Assembly: GCF_910592395.1 (NCBI RefSeq) | Contig: NC_088310.1 | Span: forward strand, 22,017,501 to 22,081,500 | Length of the DNA: 64,000 nt | Reading direction: 5' to 3' | DNA from: Lineus longissimus | Lineage: Eukaryota; Nemertea; Pilidiophora; Heteronemertea; Lineidae | Part shown: positions 37,101-52,100 of the stretch, in pieces | Position numbering within the stretch: position 1 is the first letter of the stretch | Layout of the letters: every line of letters starts with the position of its first letter | Made by a program: the position numbers and the translations under genes | The notes under the pieces: model-generated | Seen by the model: only the letters and a program-made list of their open reading frames with translations | Database searches by the model: none | What the model was told of the DNA's origin: nothing

Positions 37101-40100
37101 CATTCTTCCAGGATGCAAACCGCCAACCGTGTATAAAGATGGAAAATGCACCTCCGTCTGTCGACCCCCAAGAAAGATTATTGGTGGAATGTGCAGTAAG
37201 GACACACCAATATTTACATTTAAACTAAAGTAGCTAGAATCTCCATTAACATGTAACTGCTTCTTCTAGAAGAAAGAAATTACAAAAATAAGCCAAGTAG
37301 GAAAGAAGTTTTTGGATGTTTTTAGATGGTCTAAAAAAATTGTGCAATATGAAGCGTTTGACATTATCGACATTATCAACATTTGTAAGCTCTACGAAGG
37401 AGTTCAACATCAATGATATATTTTTATATTATTCTCATATGTGTTATTTTACTTGTGTGCTACATTTCGCGATGCGGTGCTTACTTATTATCATTTCAAT
37501 CTGACTGATTAAACTATTCCAAAGCATTTATTTTCAGAATGCCAACCACCAACGAAGTTTAAAGGCGGAAAGTGTGTGGCACAGGGTAAGTAAGGTATTT
37601 TTTCTGTATTTCATAAACCGCACTTACTTTGGAGCCAGTAAAGGACAATCCACTAACATGTCATCCCGGATACTGGACTACGTTTTCTCACAAGCTTTGT
37701 TCTATGTCTATCTTACCACAATCTGAACGACTAGAGGTACTCCTTACACAGCCTTCCATGGTGTCACGAAGTTGCGGGTCGACGTAGTGGAGTCCAAACC
37801 TGAGCGTGAACATGCTTTAAACATGGCATTCTATGACTGATACTAACGCACGAAACGATGGGCAATAATCCTCCTCACTGGCCCATTAACACTCCACTCT
37901 CACAATTCACTGATGTAATCGCAACAGATTTGTGTTCTTTCAGCCTGTAAAGCACCAAGGAAGCTGATTGGAGGAAAATGCAGTAAGAACTTTTTCCCGG
38001 CTTTTTACTTGCATGATAATGCAATAGATTTTAAATGTTGAAGTCGTAATTTTCGCCCCAAATTTTGGACGTTGAAAGTATATGTGCTCTTGTTGTCATT
38101 ACTGATCACCATAATCATTCAATCAAGTTGTAAAAATGAAATGTTCGGCCTGGAAGTGATTTTCTGATTACTGCCAGTGCCTGACAATTGCTCTCATGAC
38201 GATGTCGGTTTGCTGTATTAGAAAAATTTAGAAAAATCTAAGCCGTCATAACATGAGCCTCATTTTTTTTACAGAATGTTCTGCACCTTTGGCATTCATG
38301 AGTGGACAATGTGGTACGTATCACCTAAGTAAGATCAGCAGCTGCTCAAATCCCATTAAATGCTCGGGGTTCTAAAAAGATGAATTTCTAGTGGGTTCAT
38401 TATATGAAGAATAACTGTTCAATATACATGTATTGTCTGTTGTTTGTCGAGTTGCAATGTGAAACAATTCAGGCCCTTGTCAAAGAAAAAAAACTGTACT
38501 CATCAAGACATTAGACATACTGTCGCAAGGCTGTATATACGTACTACATTGCAATTTTCAGTTTGCCCGAAACCTCTTAAGATGGTTGGCAAGAAATGCC
38601 GTAAGTATCATTGTCATTTTTGATCGGACTGGTATTTTAAATAGAACTCCTCAGCGTGTCATTTATGTGCCCGCTTAATTTGCATAATATCATACTCCTA
38701 CGCGTATGTGTGCGTGTGTTTGTTTGATTTTCGAGTCACAATGACGTTTAACGATTAAAGTAAAATTCGCTTAAATCAGAGGGAACTAGTTCTAATTGCT
38801 AAAATTATTAACACGTTTCTCTTTGACGTGTCATCCATCTATGGGTTAAATGTGACCTGATCATTTAAAACCTGGATATTCCAGGTTGTCCACCGCCTAC
38901 GATCTTCAAGAAAGGAAAGTGTGTTTCTGTCTCAGTCTGTAAGCCACCGAGAACGGTTATCAAAGGAATATGTCGTACGTAAATCATATTTCAAATACTC
39001 ACCAGGCAATGTTAATGTAATAAAATTGGGAAAAGTGAAGAATAACTGAAACAGACACATTTTTCAACCTGAAATGATTTTATTTGGAACACATTTTTCA
39101 ATACATGTACATGTAATAATAGCAGGAGCTACAGCCAAATCACGAGAGTGCAGGCCCAATAAATGTATGTTCCTGTCGCAATGAATGGTATATACACTGG
39201 ACAGTCACACACGCAGGCGAACACCATGAATGTCAGTCGAGAAGTGATTTATTTGGTCCACAATCAGCGGTCAGATTACACTGCATGCCCCAAAGCATAA
39301 CACGACACATGGCCTATGGCGTGTAATCCGTGCGTATATTAGACCGACCGGTGGACCAAATAAATGGCTCCAATTAATTGGCTTCTATTGTGTTCGCCTA
39401 AATGCTTTGTTTGATTGTCAGCAATGTAATAGCCCTTTGTTGTGTTATGCTTAGGGACGCACAGTGTAATCTGACGGCTGACTTGTGGACCAAAGAAATC
39501 AGTTCTCGACCAGCATTCATAGTGTTCGCCTGCATGTGTGACTGTTCAGTGTATATTTGTCATATCACTGGGATAACAAACATACAGGGCCTGCATTTCT
39601 CAACATTTGGCTGTAGCTCTTTCTCTTATATTATGACTGAGTAGTTACATGTATATGATTTGTCGGTAATTGTAAATGTGTTCCAAATAAAATCATTTCA
39701 GGCCGTGTATTGTTGTCTGTTTTAGTTATTCCTCGTTTTTCCCATAACGACTGGAAAAACACACCAATGGTGTATATCAACATTGCCTAGTATTATCAGT
39801 AAAAACATAATTTATGCAATGTTTCTTTTAATTTTCTTTTTATCATTTCATCATGAGCAAATGATATTTTTGCCACAAAAAGTGAACGCACTACTGTCGT
39901 AGATGTTATATTTGTCTCCTGTTTCCATACTCTGGGTCATACTCGACGTATCCTATCTTTGTTCTATCCATGTCGAATGTATTTATTGTAAAATTGTCTA
40001 TAGGCCCATTTTCTCATACAAATCAAGATTAACCGTATAAAGGTCCGCTATCGGAGTAACCTAAAGAAGCCCTATATTTTCTTTTTATCTTTAGAAATAA

Positions 40101-43100
40101 AAGTTTATGTGAAAGATCCGTTAAAAACTCAAAACAAACATCCCGATTCAGGGAAAAAGCCTAAAATGTTGAGAATAGATTTTTTTTCTAAATGGCAGCT
40201 TTATAACGTGAAATACATGTACCGTTGTTATGTATTAAACACAACATTCACATTCCAGAATGCAAAAAGCCAAAGGTTTACAAGGGTGGAAAGTGTGTCT
40301 GTAAGTCTCCTTAGCAAGTAGAAGATTTATGATTCAGCAGAAATAAAGAATATAGTGAATCGGCGTGCAGCATGCGTCATTAATGTGTTGGAGCAGCATG
40401 CCTAAATAAGGAAATTATGCATAGCTTATAAATTATCGCTTTAGAGACATCAGAGATTTTTTGCTTCATAACACTCGATTTTAGAACACTTTGTGTGATT
40501 TCTTTAAACGGACGTCTATCAACCGAAGTAAACTCGTAAACTGTCTAGCATCAAGCAAGGTATCCAACGTTTGCAATATATTTTTCAGTGATTTGCCCAG
40601 CACCTCTAAAACTGCAGGGAGGCAAATGTGGTAAGCAGGGTGCATTCTTTAAAGCGTGAAGCAAAGATACTAGCAAAAAATGCAAATGCGAGTAAATAGA
40701 TCGTTCTCAGCGTGGCAGGTTCAGTGCTCATATTTGATGCGCTAGGGCTCGTAGGAACAAACAGGGGCCCACCCATCACCTCTGATTACATGTAGCTAAG
40801 ATAATGAACAATCAAAGGTGTAGTTCGTTTGTGTATATTATTGTGTAGACGTGTCCCACTTGGAATGAGAAATAATATGGCCATGGCGCATTCATCACAT
40901 AATACCGTAAGCATGTGTCTCTTTTGGGCACTATGTTGGTAAATATGTGTAATGTACTCTTTTGTTTCGCTTGGTCCTGAACCAGTTCCAGGAAAGCCAA
41001 ACGAGGTTAAGACAACCACGGAAATTCCAAAAAGAGAACCTCCATCTATTACCACTTCTAAACCAAAAAAGAGCACCAGAAAACCACCACCAGAAGTCCA
41101 TACACGTACGTAGATTAGTAAGAGGGGAGATCTATGTGATACGGTGTAATTCTACCATCATGTATCATCCTCAAGTAGAAGAACTACAGAGTGCAGTGGT
41201 GAGGTGGAAGTGACACTTGAAACACCTTGTGATTGCCTTCTTGGCAATGGCATGCCTTCAAGCACAGATTGGTGTCCTCATGGTTGTGCCATATGTGATA
41301 AGTCAAATGACACTGCAAGGAAAGCAACGCGGCGTCCAGTCCCCTACTTTGAAGTACATTTTGTATTATAGGCTTATAAACAACGGAATGTATAGGATTA
41401 TGGACATCGTGTTCGAATCGCATTTTAAAATACCTGACAATATTCGTTACAGCGGGTGAATGTCCTGGCAAATTCTATAAACGAGTGGGTGGCAAGTGTG
41501 TCATGATTTGTCCGAAGGGTTTTAAGAGAATTGGAAAGAGGTGCCTGAAAGGTATGTTTGATGATTGAGGGCAAATGTCACTAGGCAAGGGACCACATGT
41601 AGTTCAAGGGGTTCGCTCGTTTTCGGATGCACCATACCCCAGTTCTTGAAGACGATGTGTATCGAGATCCGTTATTCAAACTATGCTCTGAAAATTTTCA
41701 CCCTATAAAGTCGCTTCGCAGGTAAAATACTTGCGAATGTGCAGTGCTAACAAAAATCATGCTGCAGAATCATAATACCATTATGATGCCCTATAAACTG
41801 AGAGCACTATTTTCATATTTTAATCATGACTTTTTGCTCTTAACCATTTGTTAACTTATAAAGTGTCATTTCTGATGCAGTTGGCTGTCCAAAGGGTACC
41901 ATAAGGAAAGGCAAAGAATGTGTGTTGCACAAACCACGTAAGTAAATATAATAAGGATGATTTTGCTATCCTGGTAGTCATTTCGTTTAGGCCTCACTTG
42001 AACTTAGACTTTACGAGGTATAGATAGAGAAGCCGTTAATGACGATGGACACTTGTCTTAGTAGCTGAGCTTACTAAGCAAAGCCATCGCCAACCGTTTT
42101 GCTCCCTAGCTATTATCATCCACTTTATAAAAAGTCCCAGCAATTACACCGAATTAAACACAAAAGTAGTTGTTATATTTCTCACTTATTATCATCCAGC
42201 TCAAAAGTGTATAAACCCAACTAAACAACCACCTGTGAACACCTCACCGCCAAAGTGTATCCTCAAGTGCCCTAGTGGTTTCAGTAAAAGGGGGAAGATA
42301 TGCTTGAAGGTTGTTGGACTTGAAGGTGAGCTTTTTAACAATTACCATGATCTCCATCATATCACTGTTCCTGATTGTCAATGTTGCCATTGTATAGCCA
42401 AATAGCTATGGTTAAAGACCTTCGATGTTATTCTAGAAGTAGCAATTTTCATCCATCTGCACGAAATCAGTGAAATTGAACAAAAATATTGGAAGTCTTG
42501 AACACTTCGAAATGAAAATCATGTGTCATTATCCCTTGCGTAATGAGTTTAATTTGTCATGTGGCATCGTCACTCGCCGTAACAAAAGGCCAGCGGCCAA
42601 AAATGATTTGTAAAAAAGCATTTTTACTTATATCTTACTACATGCAGCTGGCTAATTCACCAAACTTTTTACTCAGAGAAATGTCCAAAGAAGTCGATGA
42701 AGGTTGGAACATCATGCGTCATCCTGAAGATTCGTAAGTAACAACATTATTGATTTTCGGCGGCTACGTTTGAAGACCCATACCGTGCGGAGCTTGTTTT
42801 TGGTTCTTTCATTTCACTCATTCCTGTGCAAAAGCCAACAATTGACAGGCAGGATTGGAAAAGATGTTGGCTTAAATGCACTTCGTGCATTTTTATTTTT
42901 TCCCTTTCTCAGCGTTATGTCAGCTGTTGTATTTATGTTATTCCGAATGATTTTACAATAATCATTTTACGAATGTGGGGCATAAATAGCTCATTTACAC
43001 TTGCCTAAACATAGCTATCATGTTTCTCTTTCTGTTGTAGCAAGCTCCTGTGACAAGCCTTCTCCATCTAAACCTCCAATTCCAAATCCCAAATGTATCG

Positions 43101-46100
43101 TGAAATGTCCACCAAATTTCACAAAGTTAGGCAATGTGTGCTTCATGAGTAAGTACTAACTTCCTGAGTACTATCAGGTTATGAGTTGGCATGACTGCCA
43201 GCAGTCCGCATATCAGAGGAAATGTTTTTTTGAATGATACGTGTCTATAAACTTATCCCGGCATCCTTTAATATAGTTAAGAGAGGAGTGACACTGACGG
43301 CGAATCATTTTTTCGAAACTGCGTGACGTTATGTTATTTTCCAGCAATGAAATGCATGAATTTTGAACACTTGTAAAATGGTTACCTTTTAACGTTACAA
43401 CACGTTTAGCAGGTCATAAACTTGTGAGGACATCTTCACTGCGCATAAAGATGTCGCACTCGACACAATATTCCATTAAGCATGTTAAGTTGGGAAGAAT
43501 GCTACGAGGATCTTACACATAGTTGTTTTCAAGCCAATGGTCATCGCAGGATGAACTGGCATTCAAGATTATGAGATATTGGCGAGATCTATAAGTTCTG
43601 AGGTATTACTTTAAGAATTGCTGTCTATATCTTTCAGAACTTGTGTGTCCAAAGGGAGCAAAACGGGTTGGTAACAGATGCGTGCTGAAGCCATGTAAGT
43701 GCACTGGTTAATACAAGCTCCAGGTTCATCCGAATAAAATAACTTCATCCTTGATTAGTATATCAATAATACACTGAGTTCACTCCTACTCTGAGAAAAT
43801 CGTAATGTAATACTCTTTCATATGAAGACAGACAAATCTTATGACGACCCATAAATGTACATGTTGCTATGGATCAAGTTTCTGGTTAGTTACCTATTTT
43901 GTCTGATGGCGAACGGGTACGACGTGTCGTATACTATTAAGTACGTATGCTACTTTCTCTTCAGGTCTCAAGTGTCCACCTAATTTTGAGAAAGTAGGCG
44001 CAATCTGTCGGAAGAAATGTCCTAAGGGCTATAAGCGCAAGGGGACGTCATCAACTTGTATTCTAGCAGGTGGCGCCCTACTAGCCCGCGTTATACCGAT
44101 GTCGATAAGTAAAAAAGGGGTGAAAGGAGGAAAAGGCGGTACGTTGATATCATTCATCATTCTGATATCATTCTGTTTGCCTAAAAGAAGATTAGTAAGT
44201 AACGTAGATAGCGACGTGCTTTTGATGCCTATAACTGATATCCTTCTCATTTACTTCGTGCGCCCCGACCCACACGTGATTTCCAGGGGTGGCGATCTAG
44301 TGATTAGTCGGGCCAAATCAATCAAGTTATAAAAGCGTAGCCTACCACTTATGACAAAAGGAAAAGGCAATACATCCTAACACTAGCCTCTCATTGCAGG
44401 TTGTCCAGCTGGGTCCAAGAAGCTTGGCAAATCATGTATCATAATCAGCAAAGGCAGAACGTGTCCCCGCGGCTTTCAAGCTAAAGGAAAGTCATGTGTT
44501 CAAAAATGTCCAGCTAAGTTCCGTCTCATCAAGGGAAAGGGGTGCGTGGCCCTCAAAAAGTCTTTAGGTGAGTGTAACTTCTGAAAACAGATTGAGCCGG
44601 AATGCTTTTTATGGCCATTCAGGATTCCCTTTTAAGATGAAACAGTGCAACCAACAATTATGTAATCTTTGTTGAGTATTACCCAGCGTTGAATTATGGT
44701 ATGATATTGGATGAATCTCCAATGCACCTGACGTGACAGGGCTCCAGATTACTTATTGCATGTACCATAAACACGTATTTAAAGAAGAATGTATTTGTAT
44801 AAATTTTGATATTTAGCATGGTAAATATATTTTTCATCCATCCAGGCAACAAGTGTCCGAAAGGAGCAACTGCTTCAGGCGCGGCGTGTGTCTACAAACC
44901 GAATCGTAAGCGCACATTGCTTCACGTTCCTATATCTCTCGACTTTTAAGTCGACAGTTCCAATCGTTTATATTCATGCAAATTGGGTCGTTATGGAACA
45001 TCTTCGTCAAAACAACATGGGTTCACATACCTCATTCAATAAGATGATGGATTTCCAATACAGTAATGCTGTCAGGTCATTTCGAGATGAAGCACTCTAA
45101 TCGCTGTCGGGTCAATTCGAGACGAAGCATTTTCAGTTTCAATAAAACGGTTTCATAATCCCTTTTTTTAAGATTCCAACACATTTTCCTTCCAGCAATG
45201 AAATGTCCAAAGGGTTACCAGCACACGGCCGGTGCATGCGTTAAGAAATGTCCGTCAGGCTTCAAAAGGGTTGGCGCCGTCTGCATCAAGAAGCTGAGCA
45301 AACGTTAGTCGCTTTCCTGACATTGGTTCGTGGGCCTTTCCATTGGTTTTCACTTCGTTTCGTAGAGAATATTGCAGGTATACTGTTATTTGATGGTAAT
45401 ATACATAAGGAAAAGATAAATAAAGAAGAAATTATTTGTGTTTTTCGTTTTATGTTAGAAAACTCAAAATGCATCATGACGTGTTATACCCTTGAAATTG
45501 GTCACCAACATGACTTTTAAGAAGACCGAATGGATGTTAATCTTGAATTGATTGGAACCTGCACTGGATGGAAATGAGAACGATTACTCTGAAAGAGTCA
45601 TGTTCTTTCTATAGATTTCAGTGGTTTACACCCTTGATGCATTTTGCAACCGGGTATATTGCCATCAAGCTTGCAAAGTCAGTGGGTATCGGTTTTACAA
45701 GGTATACTTTTATTCGTTGAATTTTGTATCATATTATCAAAAATAAATAAAAGATCAACTTATTTATCGTTGATATCATGGATATCGAATTTCCATTGAG
45801 AAAAGCTATTATGTAGTATCGTTATTTCGGCGCGATTTGATCACTCCTTAATAACGAAAATCGCATTGTACCACGAATATTTTTCCGGCTTGTCAATTGC
45901 ATTGATTGTGCGTTACTGTATCTGGATGATGTTCATTTATAAAACACATTTCAAAATTTTCAAGAATGTACGCTTTACCATCTTGGTTGAGCTCAGTAAT
46001 TTTCAGCTTTAGATGATTCATAAGGTATGAGAAGTGATGGAATATACCTGGTTAGTTTATCTAACATAACATAACATTATCAGAATTTGAGAGCTGAAAA

Positions 46101-49100
46101 AAGTACGTTTCATCAAAATGTCAAATTATTATCAAACATCTGTACATGTATACCTGTGATATACCTACTGCTTTTGCTAGCTCGATGGTTCAGCATGTGG
46201 AATTACCCAGTAACGACCAACCAAACAGAGACTTGCGATGTTGAAAAAGTGGTATATCATGAACGGACGTATGTCGTATGACTGCTACAAAATAGGTTGG
46301 GTACAGTAGATCAGTAATTCTACATCATGAAAGCATCCAAATAAGCACTACATACATGTAGTGATTCTTTAGTATTTTGATTTTGCCAGATATACTCGGG
46401 ACTACTAACGTTTCTCTGTCTGACAGTACGCATTCGAATAGAGATACAGTTGCACGGCCCCAGTTGTAGCTACGAAATACTTCACTCCTGAGGGAAAGAC
46501 ATGGGGAGAAACTCTGAGGACCACCCACACAAGCGAGACGAAGAGGTACTTGCTTGTACAATCTGTTGCGTAATATTCCCTATTATCATCATATCTTGGA
46601 CATTGCATACAACAAAAATATTATTAAACGGTTTTTGGTTATGATAATCATTCAAGTTGACAAACAGTCACCTGAGGACAGCATTAAGTCCGCGACATCA
46701 CGTGACCTATCCGGGACGAGTCAGGAAACCAGGAACTAGTCGCCGTCAGAAGTAAACAATAAGATGTCCACATCCTTTGGTGTTGCAGTCACACAAACTA
46801 CTCGCTAGTCCGATCGGTTACAAAGATTGGATTTTATTCCATCTTGTTTAAGTATTTCAACCTGTAGTTTGCGCTTAAGGCCCCTAAACGTGGTACACAT
46901 TGACCTAAAATGATAAAGCAAGTCGTTTCCTACGATTTCTTACATTCTACATACATACCATTATTTCGAAAAGCACAACGATCATCATGGCACAAAGAAA
47001 CTGTCTCTTCCACTTTAACAAAAGTGTAGAGAAATATCAAGGCTAACACCAATTTAACTTGCCGAGTTTGTCATATCGTTATTTTGAACACGACGTGAAA
47101 GTAAATTTAGTCCCTTGAAGAAGCTGTTCTACTGCTTATATACGCTATTCTTAAATGACGGGTTGATTGTGATCTTGCAATATCATTCCCCGGACATCTT
47201 CTCCAAGCAGTCTAAGTTGCCTTTCATACCATCGAGAAATATGGACAGCTCGACGATAAGGCGGATGAAGAGGAGAATTGGTGACAACACGCAGCTGCAA
47301 GCACACGATGGATTGAGTTTACGGGTACGTTGATATTATCATAACATCATTCGTAGTTCACAAAATTGAAAATCATTGCCAACTTTTTCCCGCAAATCTT
47401 TATCTGTGGCCCGAAGTATGAATGAAATGTAGTCATCACGTAGTACATGCTTCGGACCTCCATTTCTGCAGGAAAAGTTTCAATCAAAAACAGGTTGAAA
47501 AAAAGGAAACGTCACTGAGTAATCAATCTATAGTGGCCATATTCATATTAACCTCAGTATCAACACTAAAACATGCTTTACACGACTTCTCTTATATACA
47601 TGATTCTGCAATGTGTCGCGTTACTGTGTAACTGCTACCTCTGCACTACTTTTCAATATCTTTCTGTTGTTTCTTTTTCAAAAGACAAAAGCACCTTCAA
47701 GTTTTGCGAGGTAAAATGAATCTATAAAAACGGATATCACAGAACTGATCACACGCTCGCTTTTAGATCAAACAATCCATACTTTCCGAATACGCCTTTC
47801 TCGCAGACGAGTGAGTATAGGTAGTAAAAATGGATTATTTAAGGCCATGATTCAGACAGACATTGTTCTTGTCTTCAGATGGAAAGTGTCCTATTGAGAC
47901 GAAGAAAGTCGGGCTGCAGTGTGTCATTGAGAGAACAAGTAGGTATCATAATATACCTTGAGATTATATCCCACCCAACTGATTTTAGAATGTGAGTTTC
48001 TCTGGCCTTGTCACGAAAGGTTATTCGAAGTCGCACGAAAGCTCTTGTTCGGTATTTTAAATTTGCTACAGGTAACTGATGATTATGATTGTCCAGACCC
48101 GTTGATGGCTCTGAATTAAGAAGTCAGATAAAGTCTTTTCCTTAACAAAATTGTTCCTATAACCTTTGGGATGTACACGATTGTGTGATAACGCTTATCA
48201 TTTTGAATTCCTGATTCATATTTTGCTCCAGATATGGTCTGCCCGCGGGGTTATCGAAAGTTTCAGGACACGTGCATGGTGAAATGTGCGGAGGGCTTCA
48301 AGGAAATGTTCGGCGTCTGCTCTGCACCGATGAAACCAAGTATGTATAATGCGTAACACCAAGAGAAGTAAACGAATAATACTATATGTGATATTCTATT
48401 GGCAGCACTGACTTCGAAATTACGTTTTATACATGTACATGCATGTATTAAGTTTTATTATGAAGAAGTTGAATAGCCATACGGGGATTCAAAAAAACGT
48501 TTTCCTGTAATTGTGTCAATGTACATAATGCACTAAAAAAATCTCCTTTCAAATTCGAAAGCGAAATCGAGACATATAAAAGGGGAAAACCAGCCTGCGT
48601 GCGTTCTGCAAATTGCCTCTTCAACACGCTTTTGCAAAATTTCGTTTCAGTCATGGGTTGCACCATTGGGAAGAGTGTCGGCAACTACTGTGTTTTCAAT
48701 CCAGTCGGTAAGTGCATGGAGCTTTATTTCTCAGGTTCGCCTTTTACGGAGGAAAGGTTAGAATGTTTGGGAATACGAGAAATAATCTTATCTTGAAATT
48801 GTTTGACGATTGGCAATTAAGTTGATGATGATTCGTATCTTTCTTTCAGCGAAAACATGTCCAGTGGGTTATGAATTGACAGACATGGAATGCTTGTTGA
48901 TATGTCCCCCTAAGTTCCACCGTGTTGGAAGATCATGTATTAAGAAACTTCAGCACATATCACAAAATCAAAAGGAAGGTAAGAAAAACTGTTTGTGATA
49001 CAGACAATATATTTCATGAAAACAACCCTAGTATCTTGAACAGTACTGCTTTGTCAGAAAATGCGATTTTTTATTTGCAATAATTGAATTGATAAATGTA

Positions 49101-52100
49101 CAATGTGCCAGTGCTACATGTACCTTTATTAAATTACCGAAAACACGAAGGGAACAATATTGGAGTCTAGTATTTGGAAGCAGGGCTAACGTTCTTCTAC
49201 TACATTTTTCGCGACTTACCCCCTCCTTTTTGATTCATCGTAGGTGGAATATGTCCCAATGGATCTACAAAACTGAAAAATAAATGCTATTTTCGGATCA
49301 AAGGTAAGGCTAACGCGCTTTAAAGTTAATTGGAAAACCATCGTTCACTCAATTAGCCATTCCATTCTTTCTGATGTTACCAAGTACAGGTAGTTAAAAG
49401 TTAGTAAGGTGTATTTGTCATCTCTTTCAGACATCAGGTGTTCCCGATATTATATTAAAACAGGCTCGAAGTGCGTAATTCAGTGTCCCAAGGGGTATGC
49501 CCAGAGAGAAAATCGATGTTGGACTCTGCCTCTTGCAACAGGTACTTTTGCACATTCCATCTAAAACATCTGAGATCAGGATATTTGGCACCGACTTATG
49601 CATGGTGCCTCAAAAGTAACCAACATTGCATTCTATAATTCTTAAAGGACTACGTCCCATACTCTATAAAGGTGAAGCATCAGACATTGCATTTTGTGCC
49701 GTGTACATTCGGTCCACACTTACTTGATTATAATATTGTTATCAAATATCTCTTGCAGGCTGTCCGTCGTGGACATTATCATCAGAGGATCAATGCGTTC
49801 TTAAGATACCAAGTAAGTATTGACTGTATATACTAAAAGCCACTGACCATCCTATGTACATGTATGCTATCAAACAAAATCATTACTCATAAAAATTGCT
49901 CTCTGCAATAAATGCTGCCTTGTGAACATCAATCATTACTTTGTAAATCCTTAATGTGTAATGAAAGCCATAACCAATGATACTTGTATAAGTATATCTG
50001 TGACATAGACCAATCAAATGCATTTCAACTTTATTTTTTAGATTTCGCATGCCCAAAGAATTTCGACAAGATCGATGGTGGCTGCATAAGACGATGTCCA
50101 CTACCATTTGTAAGAATCGAAGCTTACTGTTGGATGGATGTTCAACAGACGCCTGCAAACCCAGTGGAGAGGACTGCGACATATGCAGGATTAAAGGAAG
50201 AGACCCAGGCATCTGCAAAATCTGCTAAACGATCAGAAACAGATTCGAAAGAAACGAAGAAAGATTCTCCTTCAACTTCTACGAATTCGAAAAGAAAGAA
50301 TGAAAACTCTTACAACTCGGTGAGAAAGCTAACACCATCTCCAGATTCAATGGAAAAACCTGCATCATCTTCAAGCTCAATTATGATACATTCAGGTACG
50401 CCAAAGTTGTCTGATGAATCTATTAATTCAAGCAAGATTGGTAATGGGGTTGCAGCGGTTACAAGCAAGAACAATAAAGGCTTTCGCAAGGTAATAAAGA
50501 ACGTAATGCGAAATCCAATTTTTAAAACTATTGAAAGAGAGGAAGTAAAGTTGGCAAAGTTATTTACCAAAAACAAGAAGTCAGCAGGGCTAAAGAAGGC
50601 AATACATAAGGAAATGGAGTCCCAGTTAGCGAAGGGCTTTCAGAAAAAAAACATAAGCGTCAAGGTTAAACATCCAACAGATGCAATCAAATCACGTGAA
50701 CTTGTTCCAAAGAATAGGGCATCAGGATCAAATGGCAAGACTGAACAAAATACGGTGACGAATATAAAAAAGGAGGTCAAATCAAAACGCCCAACAGATG
50801 CACTTAAAGCCAGTGAACTTGTTCAAAAGAACAATGAATCAGGTGTACACGGTAGCAGTAAACAAAAGTCGGAGAGAAATGTCAAAAGTAGAGAAAGGGA
50901 AGTTTCAAAGAATAACATGTATAAGGGTGTATGGAAGAAAGATGCGAAAGGAGAGTTCAACCCACTGAACTTCCTGCCGAAGAAAAGTGATCTGTTGCCA
51001 CCTCCTTCTAACAAAGATTCTCGAGCAGGCAAGGTTAAATTCAAACCGGCCAAAACATCAGTATCGGCTCGCGCTGTTAAAACGGTGCCGAAAGGTATAG
51101 TGACACCGACATCAACGAAGAAGAAAACACAAGTTGCGATGCCAAAAGCTGCTGGGCCTGCTGTTTTGAAAATAAAAGGTAACCATGTAAAAGGATAGCA
51201 CAACTCCGCCTCCTTATTGTTAGAAGTTTCTGTGGAAGTGACCCTTTTCTGAATTGTTAATGTCAACAGTAAGACTAGTTTTCTTCTCTTCATCGAGTCG
51301 GGTGAGATTCGAGAGATGAGAATTGCGATTGTGTGAGGCAAGCCAGATGCTTGAGTGTAAAATATGCTTTTAGCATTAATTATCCGGGTAACGGAACTTT
51401 GAGTTGTCCTTAAAGTAATGAAATGAGTTTAACCCACACCAATATATCGCTCCATGTGCTCTGCTCCAAGACTGTGTTCAGATAGCACAGATTACTATCG
51501 TTTTAGTAATCTTTTACATGAAATATTCGTAATAATATCACTCCTGAAGAGAACCGCTAGGAACAGTCCACACTGGTGACAGAGCTTGGTGTAGTCCCTG
51601 GTAAGTTGATGTTTTCTCCGAAGTACAGTACTTGAGAAGAAGATCAAATTTAATATCATTTACGCTTGGGGGTGCATTCTGTCTGTCCATTTTATCTATT
51701 TTCATTTTAAATCTCAACATAATATATGGTTAGGCCTACTGCTGGAAGGTTTCTAGATTTTCACCTTTCTCGCAATTTTATGTTTCAATATTGATATCAT
51801 CTCCAATTGCGTGTTGTTTTCATTATTTCCTAATTTCCTTATGTTGCAGGCTCCATATGTGCGTCAGGCACCTACAATAAGGGAGGCAAATGCCGGGTGA
51901 TCTGTCCCACCGGGTTCATCCCCAGTAACAGCTCGTGCTATGGCCGCCCAAGTAGCAAGCGTAAGTGTTTGCAAGAACATATGCACATTACAAAATTCAC
52001 GAAGGATACGATTTTACAAATGCTGGTACTCTATGTTTTTGTTTGAGTTGTAAAATTACACTATAGCTCTTAGTCGCAATGGATTGTTGAATACACGAAA

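Larger units (their letters stand above)
34346..40630 (+). other. Exons 18-33: microexon array, one two-Cys module per exon
   Basis: Exons 34346-34387, 34736-34774, 35123-35167, 35437-35475, 35731-35781, 36187-36225, 36553-36591, 36806-36844, 37112-37195, 37538-37585, 37944-37982, 38275-38313, 38562-38600, 38885-38974, 40259-40300 and 40589-40630. Nine are exactly 39 nt. Each codes about 13 residues of the form C-x-x-P-(6)-G-[KQG]-C, for example CKKPLVFVNGKC, CSKPLIMIKGKC and CKAPRKLIGGKC. The 84- and 90-nt exons hold two modules each, as if an intron had been lost. Every exon starts and ends in phase 1, between strong pyrimidine-rich acceptors and gtaagt-like donors. Confidence 0.8.
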
